Shown here in pieces: positions 48,100 to 60,399 of a stretch of 64,000 nt of DNA. Every line of letters starts with the position of its first letter. Position 1 is the first letter of the stretch. Source of the DNA: Pseudovirgaria hyperparasitica (Eukaryota; Ascomycota; Dothideomycetes; Acrospermales; Acrospermaceae); the NCBI RefSeq assembly GCF_010093815.1, contig NW_022985558.1:1466274-1530273 (forward strand), in the 5' to 3' direction. Position numbers and translations under genes: made by a program. The notes beneath the pieces are model-generated. The model was not told the origin of the DNA. It made no database searches and saw only the letters and a list, made by a program, of their open reading frames with translations.

Positions 48100-48430
48100 T
48101 CTAGGGTATAATTTCCTTAGTTTTCTAGTTAATTATAGGGTTAACTTCTTTAAGCTATAGTATTTCTAGGATTAAGTTATATTATTCTAGGTCTACTATA
48201 TCTAGTTATAATTATTAGTATTCTACTATTAAGACTAAATCTAGAGGTTCTATTTCTAAGTATACTATTCTATTAGTATATTCTATATTAAGTTCTTTAA
48301 ACGTAGATAATTTATATAGTTCTTCTTTACTATTATAGGGTATTTTTAGTTTATCTACTATGGTTAGAGAGATAAAATTAGACTATACTCTACTATTAAT
48401 TAGTACCTTAATAGAGCGTTTTTAATAGAG
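48100..48430 (-). pseudogene. F aspartic protease
   Basis: The minus strand reads a retropepsin-like block, VLINSRVQSNFIS followed by LKIP, and downstream a LILEI-like flap/end block followed by NPIINQ. This is the usual fungal Gypsy layout just before RT. The RT follows at 21250 on the other side of D. Fossil. Confidence 0.65.
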
Positions 48431-48479
48431 CTAAATTTTAAGAGATATTCGTGTTTTATTATCTAAGTTACTAATAGAT

Positions 48480-50350
48480 ATAAGAGATTTTTTTTTTTAG
48501 CTCGGTTATTTCTCTTAGTGCGTCCGGTCTTCCTAGTTTTTTTATAGCTTACTAAGTTTCTATTCTATTTCTTATATAAGTTAGATTATAGATTAAACTT
48601 ATTTCTTAATTTTATCTAAGTCTACTTAAAGATTATACTATATAATAGCCTTAGATATTAGATAGGTTCGGCACGTAACATCCGGGCATTAGATATATTA
48701 GTTCTCCGGGTAAATCTTATTTTCTATCTATTTTAATATAAAGTAGTTTTTATTAGCTTCCTTAGTAATTATTTTATACTATTATATATCTTTATCCTTA
48801 AAGACTTTTAGAATTACTTAATTTTAATACTATTATAGAAACTATTTCTAGGTTTACTTCTTATAAAGATAATAAAGATAGTTATTATAGAGATAGATAA
48901 TCTAGAAAGTCTTACTATATTCCTCGTGGTAGGGTAAAATAAGTTAGTTATCTTCTAGTTAGGTTTCTATATCTCTTAAAGGTAGGTCTCTATTATCCTT
49001 ACTTATATATTTTCTATAATAATAGATAATATAGTACGTAATAGAGTCTTAGTTTATTATTAACTTATTATATAGTTCTTCTATAGTAAGGTTTTCTTTC
49101 TTACTATCTTTCTTAGTAGTACTTCCTTTAATTATTACTTCTTTAGATACCGTTTCTTTAGTTAGTTTAGATCTTCTTATTACTTCTAAGTACTTCTATA
49201 GTTCTATTTTTTCGTAAAGTAATAGGGGTTATTTACTAGCTATTAAAATATTTCTTTTCTTTAGATACTAACCTACACTATCTTTTTCTAACTTATATAT
49301 AAAATAGAGGTCGTTAGTATAACTAGTCTATAATATAGCTATATAAGGTACTTCTTCTTTTTCTATAGTAAAGTTTCCTTATCTTAGTACTAGATCTTTA
49401 ATCTAATTTTTCTTATTCTTATTTTTCGGGTATTCGTGGGCGTAGTACCCCTTTTCTTTATAGTAGAGATACTTACCTTCTTTCTTTAGTTACTCCCTTT
49501 CTTTATTAGATAGACGTTTTATCTATAAGGCGCTAAGCTCTATAGGTACGGGTCTATTATAGAATCCCTTATATAAGTAGTTTAGGGCTCTATTAACGTA
49601 GCCCTTTCTTATATCTTATTTAAGTACGGGTTAAAAGACCTTCTTCCCTCTTTTCTTATAGCGTCTCTTATATAGTTAGTTATTAATCTAGACTACTAGC
49701 TTAATATACTTCTAAAGGTCGGTAGGACGGTCTCTCTCTCTAGAGATTTTATCCTTAACGTTATTATATAGTCTCGTATAGAACTAAAGGATTAGAGATT
49801 TATCATCCTATCCTAGCTAACTAGAGATTTATTAGAATTTAGAGGCGTAGTTAGACGTAGATTTTATCTAGACTATTTACTAGATCCGTCTCTTAGCTAT
49901 CCTTTATTTATCTATATCTCTAAAAGTTATCTTAATATATTCCTCGAATTCTTTAAAGTATTTAAAGACCTTAGTAGTATTATTCTATTAATTCTACGGA
50001 TCGTTTTCTATAAAGTCTCTTAAGTAGAGTTTAAACTAAGCGAGTACGTCTCCCTTTAGTAGTCTAGTAGCGAATATAACTTATTCTTCTAGGTCCTAAA
50101 TTTAATAGGCCTAGAGGTATATTCTAATCTATATTAGGAATCCTTAGAGTTCGCTTTACTTACCTTTAAAAGGTTCTAGAACTTTTCTTTTAAAGCCCTC
50201 TTTAGCTTTTCTAAGTTTAATATTTTCCCTTTAGAGCTCTACGACTTACTTCTCTAATTCTATAATAAGGTATCTAACTTATTCTATAGTTAGTACTTAT
50301 AGAGTAGTTTACGAAGATAAGAACTATCTATTATTTACTATTTTATATTT
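48480..50350 (-). pseudogene. F gag
   Basis: Minus-strand Gag region with a zinc-knuckle remnant at about 49490-49425 (KGYYAHEYPKN-like spacing) and a long charged upstream part rich in Lys, Glu and Leu to about 50350. Broken many times and strongly AT-shifted. Confidence 0.6.
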
Positions 50351-50670
50351 AAATAGATAGCGTAAATACTTACTTTAGAGTCTAAGTAGAAGTAATTAAA
50401 CTATAATAAACCTTCTCTAATAAGGATACGGCTTATCCCTAAAGTAGTCTATTCTATAGAGTATTCTAGCTTTTCTAAAGATAAAGGTACTTAGAAGACT
50501 TAGAGGAGTATAAGTAGGTTTATAGTAAGTATTAATAGGGTATAAATAGTAACTAGCTAGTAGGCGAGTAAAGTAGTAATTATATCGGTATAAGTTTAAA
50601 TTAATTACTATAGAACTATCTCTAGAGATTAGGTCTAAAGGGTCTATATAGTTCTACTAAGGTCCTCTAA

Positions 50671-50771
50671 TTAGAATACTTATTCTAAGTATTTAGTATA
50701 TTACTTCGAATACTAATATTCTATTTCTAATTACCTAGTAGACTACTTAGAATACCTATTCTAAGTATCTA
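50671..50771. repeat. 25-nt direct repeat, 76-bp period, in F 5' region
   Basis: TTAGAATAC-T/C-TATTCTAAGTAT occurs at 50671 and again at 50747. Each unit is itself close to a palindrome (TTAGAAT...ATTCTAA). It may be part of F's LTR or leader. Confidence 0.6.
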
Positions 50772-51329
50772 TAATTAGCTCTCTCTATAGGTATCTATCT
50801 CGGCCTTAGATTACTATCTAAGGCTACCTATCGTATTATAGGTACCTCTTCTACATACTATACTATTTCTTATACTACTCGTGCTAGAGTCTACGTATCC
50901 CCCTATGGCTCTAGCTAGTAATTTATTATACCTTAGATACTAATATACCCTAGCTTCTACTAGGTATATCTCTACTATTAGTATAATAGAAATAGCTATA
51001 TAATAGTATATTCTAGAATAACTAAATTACTATCTAGAAAATAAAGAATAACTAAGAGTATAAAATATTATAAATAACTAAGATAGAGAGAACTCTACTT
51101 AGAGATACTCTTATAGATAAAATTAAATACTAAATAATATATATAGAAAGAAAGATTAAGAAAAGAGAAACTATTCTTCTTAATATCTTCTAGAGTCTAG
51201 TCTAGAATATCTAAGAACTTACTATGAAAGTAAAAAAGATACTAGAGTTAAACATAGAATCTAGACTAGACTAGATTAAGACTAGTCTATTAAAGATCTA
51301 AATAGATCTTATTTAAGAAAAATATTCTA

Positions 51330-52150
51330 ATATATAGATATAAGTTACTATACTAATAGATAGTATAACTAGAATAGCTTAAATACTAAGAATATCTAAG
51401 AAAGAAGTATATAATATATAAGTTACTATCTAGAATAAGAAAGGATTTATATAGGTCTAGTAAGTATCTCTAAAGGATATTATTAATAAAATTAATAAAT
51501 TAAAAAAAATATAGTTAAATATAGTTATAGCTAAACTTACTCTAGAAGATATAATATTAACTACTACTACTAATATAGTCTAGTAGACTATCTTTTATAA
51601 TCTAAATGAAATAAATAATATCTTCCCTAGTATATCTATTTATATAAATATATATCTAATATAGATATATACTATCTTTATCTAGAGCTATATTATTATA
51701 AATAATAATATTAAGTAAATAGAGTAATCTAGTTAGTAGAAGTACTCTAGAATTAAGATTATAAAGATATAATAGAAAAATATATAGAGAATTAAGGTAA
51801 AATTAAAAAAGAATACTCCATTATAATAGTAGATCTTAGAGACTCTACTTTTATTTATAGAATTATATAAGAAGACTTCTTAGCTAAAGAAGAACTACTT
51901 ATAGTAGAACTATAGAACTAGATATAGATAATAATCTAATACTTTAATTATTAAGGGTATAAATATACTAGATAGAGATACTCTTAAAAGTCTATATATA
52001 GCTAGTATTATTAGAGCTATAGTATCTAAGAATACCTCTATAGAGTCTAGAGTAATAGTATATATAATAGAAATACTACTAAGTACTCTAACTATAATAG
52101 AAAATACCTATTCTAGTTAGTAATATATATAAAATATAAATAAGTTACTA
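51330..52150 (+). pseudogene. LINE ORF1 (Gag-like) remnant
   Basis: Plus-strand frame with a Lys/Ile-rich start. Near 51540 it has a LTLEDIILTTTTN-like block, resembling the 'Leu-x-DI-x-h-T' segment common to ORF1 proteins of fungal Tad/I-type LINEs. Downstream is a Tyr/Ile-rich segment. Many stop codons, mostly TAA/TAG at places where CAA/CAG would be expected from RIP. No zinc knuckle was securely found. Confidence 0.4.
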
Positions 52151-52199
52151 AGTATATTAATACTATAAAGGTAAGAGAAATAAGATAGATATACTAGAC

Positions 52200-53332
52200 T
52201 ATAAGGTCTCTAGTAACTACTCTAATCTTACTAACTACTCTAATCTTATTTATAAATATATTAATTAATCTATAAGGGGATAGTAATAATATATAATAGT
52301 ATACTATATAGAGAAAGATAGACTAATCTAGAGATATACTTAAAGTAGCTACTATATAAGGGTAATTACGCCTTAATATAACTAGTATATAGACTTAAGC
52401 TTTCTCTAATATCTAATAAGAAGTTAGAATACCCTTATTATTATATAGATGAATATATAATATAAATAAGAAAACTAGATAACGCTCTTAGAGAAGATAG
52501 ATACTATAATAATAGCTATCTAGAAACTATATAAATACTACTAAACTAATAAACGAAAAATATACCTAGAGTATTATACTATCTACTCTTTAAGTCTAGA
52601 TAGAAGAGTTCTATTCTATATATATAAATTAATCCCGCTCTTAGAGTAGTTCTATATAGAATAAGATAATCTCTAAATAATACTATATCTCTAGATACAT
52701 ATAAGACCTCTCTATATGTATAATATTTATAACTAAAGAGAATTACTTATACTAGATACTATACTAGAGAGTATTATAATATAAGAATAATATATTCTTC
52801 TAGATAGCTTTAATCTCTACTATAGATAGTAGAGAGACTTAATAGTTATAAGAGAAGAACTTAGAATAAGAGAACTCTATATAAGGTACTATAACCTTTT
52901 ATACCTTCTTATACTAGTTAGATAAATTATATAAAGAAAATATAAATAGAATAAGAAGAGATCTATACTTAACCTTACTCTTACTATAGAATATATAAGC
53001 TATAGAGTATAATACTACTATCTAAGTAAGATATAGATAGACTCTAACTATAAGTATATAGAGACTATAATAGATATATTTATATCTAATAAATAATATA
53101 GAAGATAGCTATAAAAAGATACTAACTAGAAGAAATATATAGAGGACCTAGAATTAGTAATTCTAGATCTCTCTATAGTTAATATATCTAATAGTCTAGC
53201 TATAGATAGAGCTATATAAGTCCTTCTTTAAGTCTTCTAAGACTTAAGAAATAAATATATATTATACTAACTATATAAGTCTCTAGATATAAAGAGTATA
53301 CCTTAAATATAAGAAAGTAGATAGAAAGCCCG

Positions 53333-53379
<47 letters not shown>

Positions 53380-54510
53380 CTAGATAGCTAAGGTATAGAA
53401 GAAATAAAAGAAGATAATCTAATCTTATAATAGAACCCTCTATAATAAATAGTATAAATACTAGTATAAGATTACTAATAAATATATATAATAGACTATA
53501 GAGCTATAGTATATAGTAAAGTAGACTAAGAATATAGATATACTACTACTACTACTAATACCTCCTCTAATATACTAGAAAAGAATATATATTATAAGTC
53601 TAGAAAAGATAGAGATTCTCTATAAAGTTATATTTCCCTCCCTAGAGCTAGTAGACCTATTAGATATTAATAATACTATATATCTAGATATAGTTAATAT
53701 TTCTATATAGATTATAGAAGGGGATATATTTAATACTATTAAAGTACTTCTAAATAATAAAGTATCTAGACTAGATAGAATACTAAATAGATACCTTAAA
53801 TATACTATATAGATAACTCTACTACTTATTAGTCTTATCTTCTAGATATATACTAAGAATAGATACTATCTCTAAAGCTTCTAAACTATCTATACTATTA
53901 TACTTCTAAAACTAGAGAAGAATTCTAGCTCTCTAAAAGAATAGAGACTAATTACTCTTCTCTTCTATCTTAGTAAGATACTTAAGACTATAATTATAAA
54001 GAAGATAAGTACTATAGTATAGAAATATAATCTTCTTCTAGTAAACTAGAAAGTAAAGACTAGAAGCTCTCTAATTACTACTATTTAATATATTCTTAAA
54101 GTTATCTAGACTATATAGAAGTAGAGATATATAGTAATACTACTCTCTCTTAATATAGCTAGTATATTTAATAAGATAAACTATATAAGACTTATCTATA
54201 ATCTATAGAAGAGATATATATCTAAATAGATTATAAAGTTTATATAGTTCTTTATTACTAAAAGAATTAGCTAGATATATATCTCTAGATATTAAAGTAA
54301 ATATAAGAAGATAATATATAGTATTCTATAAGGAAATACTATCTCCCTAATTCTCTTTATCTTCTTTACTATAGATCTTCTATAAAGAATATAATATATA
54401 GAGGTAGTAGAATATACTAATAATATATATCTTCTAGCTATTAATAATAATACTAGTCTAATATATAAATACCTTAAATAAGACTATAAGAGATACCTCT
54501 AGTAGATAAA
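52200..54510 (+). pseudogene. LINE ORF2: endonuclease region and reverse transcriptase
   Basis: The 3' half reads as a Tad-type RT. A block like YNL-x-KRYI-x-K-x-IIKFI near 54190 is followed by ISLILFIFFTIDLL near 54340-54385, equivalent to the conserved PQGSPLSPILFxF segment. Then comes EYTNNIYLLA near 54409-54440, equivalent to the FVDDxxLLA catalytic block. The two catalytic Asp positions read Asn, as expected from G-to-A change, so the enzyme would be dead. Many stops. The 5' part (52200-53300) is presumed endonuclease by position; its motifs are not clear. Confidence 0.55.
53338..53374. repeat. (TA)n microsatellite
   Basis: An uninterrupted run of about 18 TA units inside the LINE, probably grown from RIP-generated TA-rich sequence. 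Confidence 0.95.
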
Positions 54511-54748
54511 TGTTAGGACGGGAACTATAACGGACCTATATGGACCATTCTAATCCATGCAGCCACGTAGTGGCCAGAGCTAGGTTGAGTTAGCTAAGTT
54601 AAGTAAGGTCACTATATAAGTAGACCGTATAAACCGATTTCTACTCATTAGGAATTAACCTCGTATAAGAGTAAGATTACTCTATAAATACATTCCTATA
54701 TCTCTCTATGAACTATTAGACTACTATCCTATATCTTCACTCTTTATA
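54511..54748 (+). repeat. A0 5' LTR
   Basis: 238 bp. It keeps several CA and TG dinucleotides (for example GGACCATTCTAATCCATGCA) that are TA in the 3' LTR, so the two LTRs were mutated unequally. Confidence 0.9.
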
Positions 54749-54779
54749 TTTTAATTCCTCTCTATATAGCACGACGGTA

Positions 54780-56170
54780 GCTTATAGAGATAGCTCCTAC
54801 TACGCGCTATAATACCCGTGGCACTACCTTACACGAGAGACTCTCTCTAAATCTAAACGAAGAGAATAGTCTCCCTATAACCACCTCTACTAATAAGTAT
54901 ACTCTATAGGCTATCGTACTAATAACTAGTACGGTATTCCGTATAACTGTAGAAGATTACCTAGATAATAAGGAAGGAGTCCATTATACTCCATCGCGGT
55001 CTAGTTTATACTATACTAGACCTATCCTTACTATAAGACTAGACCCTATTAACATTAATGAATTAATTCGTTAGAACCGACTAATATTAACCACGCCTCA
55101 CGATAACGTATATACCAAGCTATACACGGAGAGGTAGCGTTAGGCTTAGCTTAAGTAGTAACTTCGTAAACTTAATAAAGCGCGAGAACGAACCGCTAGA
55201 CTTAAAGCCATACTACGCGCTTTAGTGCTAGTAGTAACTAACCTATACTAATATAGACTAACTTAAGCCGAAACAGTCTAACTAAGTCTATTACTATCCT
55301 AGTTACCTCGGCCTAAGAAACTACCTTACTTCAACGGTAAAACTAGAAGAAGCTTTCATAAATAGACTTACTAGTATAGCCGATTCTTCCACCTATTCAC
55401 GAACGATAGTAATAAGATTAGGTTCGTATAGAACTACCTAGACCTAACGCTATCTAAACGTTAGATGGTATATCGAATTAAATACCCTAAGGATATATAT
55501 AACTAGGACACGTTTACTAAATTCCTTCTTTAATACTTCGGCAATAGAGCTAAGCGACGCGAATAGGCTTAGAGCTATATCTTTAAGACTTAATAGTAAG
55601 AGAGATAATCCCCGTTATAACTCCTTAAATACCTCCGACCTCTTTAGAGAGAAGCTAAGAAAGATTATATAGTTCAATAATACGATAACTTTAAAAGGTC
55701 CCTTAACCCGAGCGTAAAGGAACGCATCGACCTTATAACGTCTATCTCTACTAATCTTTAGGCACTCGCGAATCTCATAGAATGATATTAGCGTATAATA
55801 AATAACTAACATCGTATAAGCGTATAACTATCCCTATTAATCTAATCTAATACGAAATTATCTAAAGAGGACCGGTTTAGTAATAGATCGCGCGGAATAC
55901 CTCGTGGGCGCTACTACTCTATAAACTCGAGAAGACGAGGCCCGTACTACGGATCTTTCTACTAGTTAATATATTAAGACACGAGAAACGACTCGTATAA
56001 ACGACCTAAAGTCACCTACTATACCTATAGTAGAATAGGCCATATAGTACCCGAGTACCGCTTAGGGAAACCACTAAATACTAATATAGATACTAAGTTA
56101 GTTATATGCTATAAGTACTAGTAGCTAGGACATATCGCGCCTAACTACCCGGTATACGATATAAAAAACT
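54780..56170 (+). pseudogene. A0 gag
   Basis: First sense ORF region after the LTR and a short leader. It has a charged capsid-like part and a zinc-knuckle remnant at 56105-56160 (CYKY...LGHIAPNYP-like). The equivalent A1 gag has a visible ATG. Broken many times. Confidence 0.7.
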
Positions 56171-56259
56171 AACTATCTATAAGGAACCCTTATAACTTAT
56201 AGGCGTAACTAAAATAGAGGGATAACTAGCCAACTAGTACATCGAACTATAGGCTAGGC

Positions 56260-59200
56260 CTATCGAGGTCCCTCGTGGATAACATTAGACCGTAATACTT
56301 GATAGCGGTTTAGCTACTAACATTATATCGACTTAACGAGCACGAGAACTTAACGTCGATATTTAAGTATTAATAGGTACTACCTTCTATAGTATCGATG
56401 GTCCTATTAAATCGTAGGGTACCTATACTATTAAATACGGTATCTAGGACAGCGGGGGGAAGTAGAAACCCTACTACTTAACCTTTATCGTGGTAGATAG
56501 TCCCTTTAATATAATCCTCGGTATACTATAGCTCGAAAAACATAACCCGAAACTAGACTTTATCTAGAAAATAGCTAGCTGGCGTATATACCTACTATAA
56601 TAGAACCTAGTATAGCTAGTCGACGATAAATAATTCTAGAAGGACTACGAAAAGGTAATCTCCGCTATCTACGTTCTCTTACTTACTTAAAATAGAGAGC
56701 TTAGTATTAAAGTAGACGAAAACCTACTATATTAGTATAAAATATACTAATATATTACGTTAGCGATCGACTTGTCTGAATTACCTTAATACTAACCTAC
56801 CGACCTTACTATTAACCTCGAAGACGGTTAATAACCCCTATACGGACCTATATACCCTCTATTAGAACCCGAGCTATAGGTCCTCCGAGAATATATCGAA
56901 AAGAACCTTACGTAAGGATAGATTAGGCCTAGTATATCCCTAGCCGGAGCTCTAATCCTCTTTATAAAGAAGAAGAATAGGAGTCTCCGTCTATATATCG
57001 ACTACCGTAGCCTAAATAATATTATATAAAAGAATTATTACCTACTACCTCTTATCTCCGAGTCTATTAATAGACTAGGGCGCGTAAAGATCTTTACTAA
57101 GCTCGATCTACACGACATCTACTACCGCCTATATATTAAGAAGGGCGATGAGTGGAAAACGGCGTTTAGAACCCGTTATAGATACTTTAAGTACATAGTA
57201 GTCCCTTTTAGACTAACTAACGTACTAGGAACCTTCTAAGCGTATATTAATAACGCGCTAGTAGGCCTACTCGATATAACGTGCATCGTATACCTCGATA
57301 ACATCCTTATCTTCTCTAATAATAAAGAAGAATATATCTAGTATATATACGTAGTTCTAGATAGGCTAGAAAAACATAAGCTATATATTAAGCTATCTAA
57401 ATATAAGTTCCACTAGAACCACGTTAACTTCCTTAGCTTCGTTATTACTAATTAAGGTATAACTATAGAAAGGGATAGGGTCGCTACTATCGTGGACTAG
57501 CCTAAACTAAAATTAGTTCGAGATATACGTGTCTTTATTAGATTCGCTAATTACTACTGAAAATTCGTTAAGTATTTCTCCCGGCTAGTAGCACCGCTTA
57601 ACGCGTGTACTACTACTATAGATTCGTCTATTACGGTCCGCGGTAGATAGAAACAGCGTAATATTGAATCGTAGCCTATAGAATTATTAGAAGGCGAAAG
57701 GGCCTCCTTCGAGAAAATCAAAGAGGCATTTATAACTACTCTATTACTAGTATACTTCGATCTAACTAAACCTATCCACGTTAAAACCGACGCGTTAGAA
57801 TTTATAATCTTAGGTATTCTCTTCTAGCCTAGACTAACTAAGTCTAAAAAGGTCTAATAGTATCTAGTTACGTTCTTCTCACGTAAAATGGTCGATATTA
57901 AGACTAGATATACTATCTATAACCAAGAGCTACTAGTAATAGTAGAGTCATTTAAATAGTAGCGATACTATCTTAAAGGTACCATATATAACGTCGAGTT
58001 ACTAACTAATTACTATAACTTAAAGGGGTTTATAAGCACGACGGTTTTAAACCGTCGATAGGTCCGATAGGCTAAGTAGCTTATAAACTTTTACTTTATA
58101 ATCTACTATTAATCTAGAAGTATAAACCTAGCTAATAGAATATTAAGAAGACCTAACTATAAAGAAGGCGCCTAGGATTATAGTAGCTATAGGGTCCTAG
58201 AGTAGCTATAGACCTAACTCTTAAGGACGAGGTTAGATTTTAAGCTATTACGCGATTAGCGAGATACTAACGTTAATACTAGTAATCGAATCTCTAAGAC
58301 CAAAGCCAGTAACCAAAGACGCGGTACCAAAGTCCCTAGTAGGCCGTTTATTAGCGCTATCGGGAAGGACGATAATACCCGGCGTAAATATCTAATTAAC
58401 CTCGCCTAGTTAATCGTGGATCTATAGAAGATAGACCTAATAGTTTTAAAGTTACGTAAAATATAGTAAGATAGGTCATTATAAACTAAAGTAGACTATA
58501 AGTAGACCTTCGTGGACGGCTTACTTTACTATAATAGAAAGTACCATATACCGATAGGTAACGCGCGATTTAACGTAGTTAGCCGATACCATAACGGTAA
58601 CCTAGTAGAACACTTTGGGTATATACGTACCCTAAGCTTAATTCGTTAGTACTATTTTTAGGAAGATATACCTAAGTACGTTAAAGAATAGATAGCTACT
58701 TATCCGATTTATTAAAGAACGAAGGCCCCTAGGTATAAGCTATATAGGAATTTATAGCCTCTTTTAGCCCCCCTCTTTATATAGGAAGACATTACTATAG
58801 ACTTTATAGTTAACTTACCTCTAAGCGAGATACTTAGAATAAGTTATAATTCTATTCTTATTATCGTGGATAGACTTATAAAGATATCTAGGTATATCCT
58901 AGTATAGAAGACGATTACATCTAAAGAACTAGCGTAGGTGTTCTAGAACGAGATTATTAAGGTCCATAGTATACTAAAAAGGATTATTACGGACCGAGGA
59001 AGTACCTTCACGTCTAAATTCTAGACGTTATTCTATGAAATAGTAAGTATAAATAGAAATATATCTATAGTATTTTATCCTTAGACGGATAGCTAGATAG
59101 AGCGATAGAACTAGACGCTCGAGGCCTATCTACACGCATTCTATAATTTCGAGTAGGACGACTAGGCCTCCCTACTAAGTATAGTAGAGTTCGTATATAA

Positions 59201-59900
59201 TAATAGTCGTTATAGTATAATAGGTATTATACCTTTCTAGGCGAACCTCGGACGTAGTCTAAGGATAGGTTTTAAGCCTTAGACGGTCTAATTTAATCAA
59301 ATAATAGACATGAACGTCCACGCTTAGGAATTAGCGATTAAAATCTTTAAAACCGTACGTAACTATCACGCTATAATCTAATAAGTAAACGACTTATATA
59401 TAAAGTACTATAATAGATTAGCTAAGGATTAGACGTATAAGGAGGGCGACAAGGTCCTTCTTAACGTCTATAATATACGAATATCACGAGTAAATAAGAA
59501 GCTCGATTATAAAATAGCTAGTCCCTTCCGAATCAAACGTTATATTAGTATAAGAGTCTACGAGCTCGACTTAGGAAGCGATATAAGAATCTATAACGTG
59601 TTCTACGTCTTACTACTCGAAAGATTTTAACCGAATATATATGGCCGTACGAACGTGTAGTTACACTCTATTATACCCTAAGATAGACTAGACGTGTTCG
59701 AAGTAGACTATATTATTAAATATAGAATCGATAAAGACGGTGTTTAGAAATATAGAATCCGTTAGAAGGACTATACTAAGGATAAGGATACCTAGGAACC
59801 AGCGGTATACATCTTAAGTTCTATAATAGCTACGTATAAGTAAAAGATATAGAATAGCGTATTATTAATATAAGTATAGCGACGTCGCGGTCGTTATAAA
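56260..59900 (+). pseudogene. A0 pol: protease, RT, RNase H, integrase, chromodomain
   Basis: Protease with an LDSG-like active-site block near 56296. RT at about 56880-57440 with VYLDNILIFSN at 57276-57310. RNase H at about 57720-58060 with PIHVKTDALEF and, near 57930-58040, an RYYLKGTIYNVELLT-like block. Integrase at about 58460-59640 with VDRLIK near 58870, IITDRGSTFTS near 58982 and a TDSQIERSNRTLEAYL-like third catalytic block near 59090. Chromodomain at 59697-59815 (VDYIIKYRID ... KDYTKDKDT). This identifies a chromovirus. Fossil with tens of breaks. Confidence 0.82.
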
Positions 59901-60188
59901 AAGAAGAAGAATACCGTAGAGAACGAAGTACTAAACTAGGAAATCTAGACGCGCACTAGGAAAACTCTATATAGCAGCCCTATAATTTAAGCGTTATACG
60001 GTTACTAGACGCGAAGAAAGCGTAAATAACTATTTTAGGAACGCGACGCGATATACCATAATAGAATAACATAGAGGAGTCTAGAATAGACTAACATAGA
60101 CCATTATACATAAGAAAAACATAGGACTAAGAACCTAAAAAAAGGTACCCTACCATAGAATTAAACTCTTAACACGAAATATAAAAGG

Positions 60189-60238
60189 TTAGAGTACCCG
60201 AACTAATAACTACTAGGCTACTAGTTCGGGTACTCTAA
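60189..60238. repeat. Hairpin between pol end and antisense ORF in A0
   Basis: Perfect 17-nt arms (TTAGAGTACCCGAACTA and its complement) around a 16-nt loop. It lies in the gap between the convergent pol and antisense frames. The matching sites in A1 (about 1634-1685) and A2 (about 63615-63665) keep one arm and have transitions in the other. Confidence 0.88.
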
Positions 60239-60399
60239 TAGAATTCATAGAGATAAACTAATTTATATACGGTGCCTACACTTAGGTGACTCAAGGAAAA
60301 TTAGAATATAGAAACCGATAGTTATAAGCTAAGCGAGCGCATATATAATATCATTAAGTTAAGAATTAAATTACTAGAAACTAGCCGACGGGTATCTAA

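Larger units (their letters stand above)
48087..50990 (-). mobile_element. F, old Ty3/Gypsy element, right segment (5' part)
   Basis: Continuation of F beyond D. It carries protease, gag and, at about 50350-50990, the leader and probably the 5' LTR. The LTR cannot be delimited because its partner is not in the window. The right boundary with the LINE near 50990 is an estimate from the change in coding strand and composition. Confidence 0.65.
51000..54510 (+). mobile_element. Tad-like LINE, RIP-degraded, 3' end missing
   Basis: Plus-strand non-LTR element, extremely AT-rich with almost no CpG left. It has an ORF1-like part (about 51330-52150) and ORF2 with endonuclease region and reverse transcriptase. 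It stops abruptly at A0's 5' LTR (54511) within or just after the RT, so the RT C-terminus, RNase H and 3' tail are absent. The missing part is not found on the other side of A0. The 5' boundary is approximate. Confidence 0.6.

Noticed and set aside
53338-53374. TA run as a centromere or origin signal
   Set aside because: A short microsatellite in RIP-made TA-rich sequence; nothing else supports such a role.
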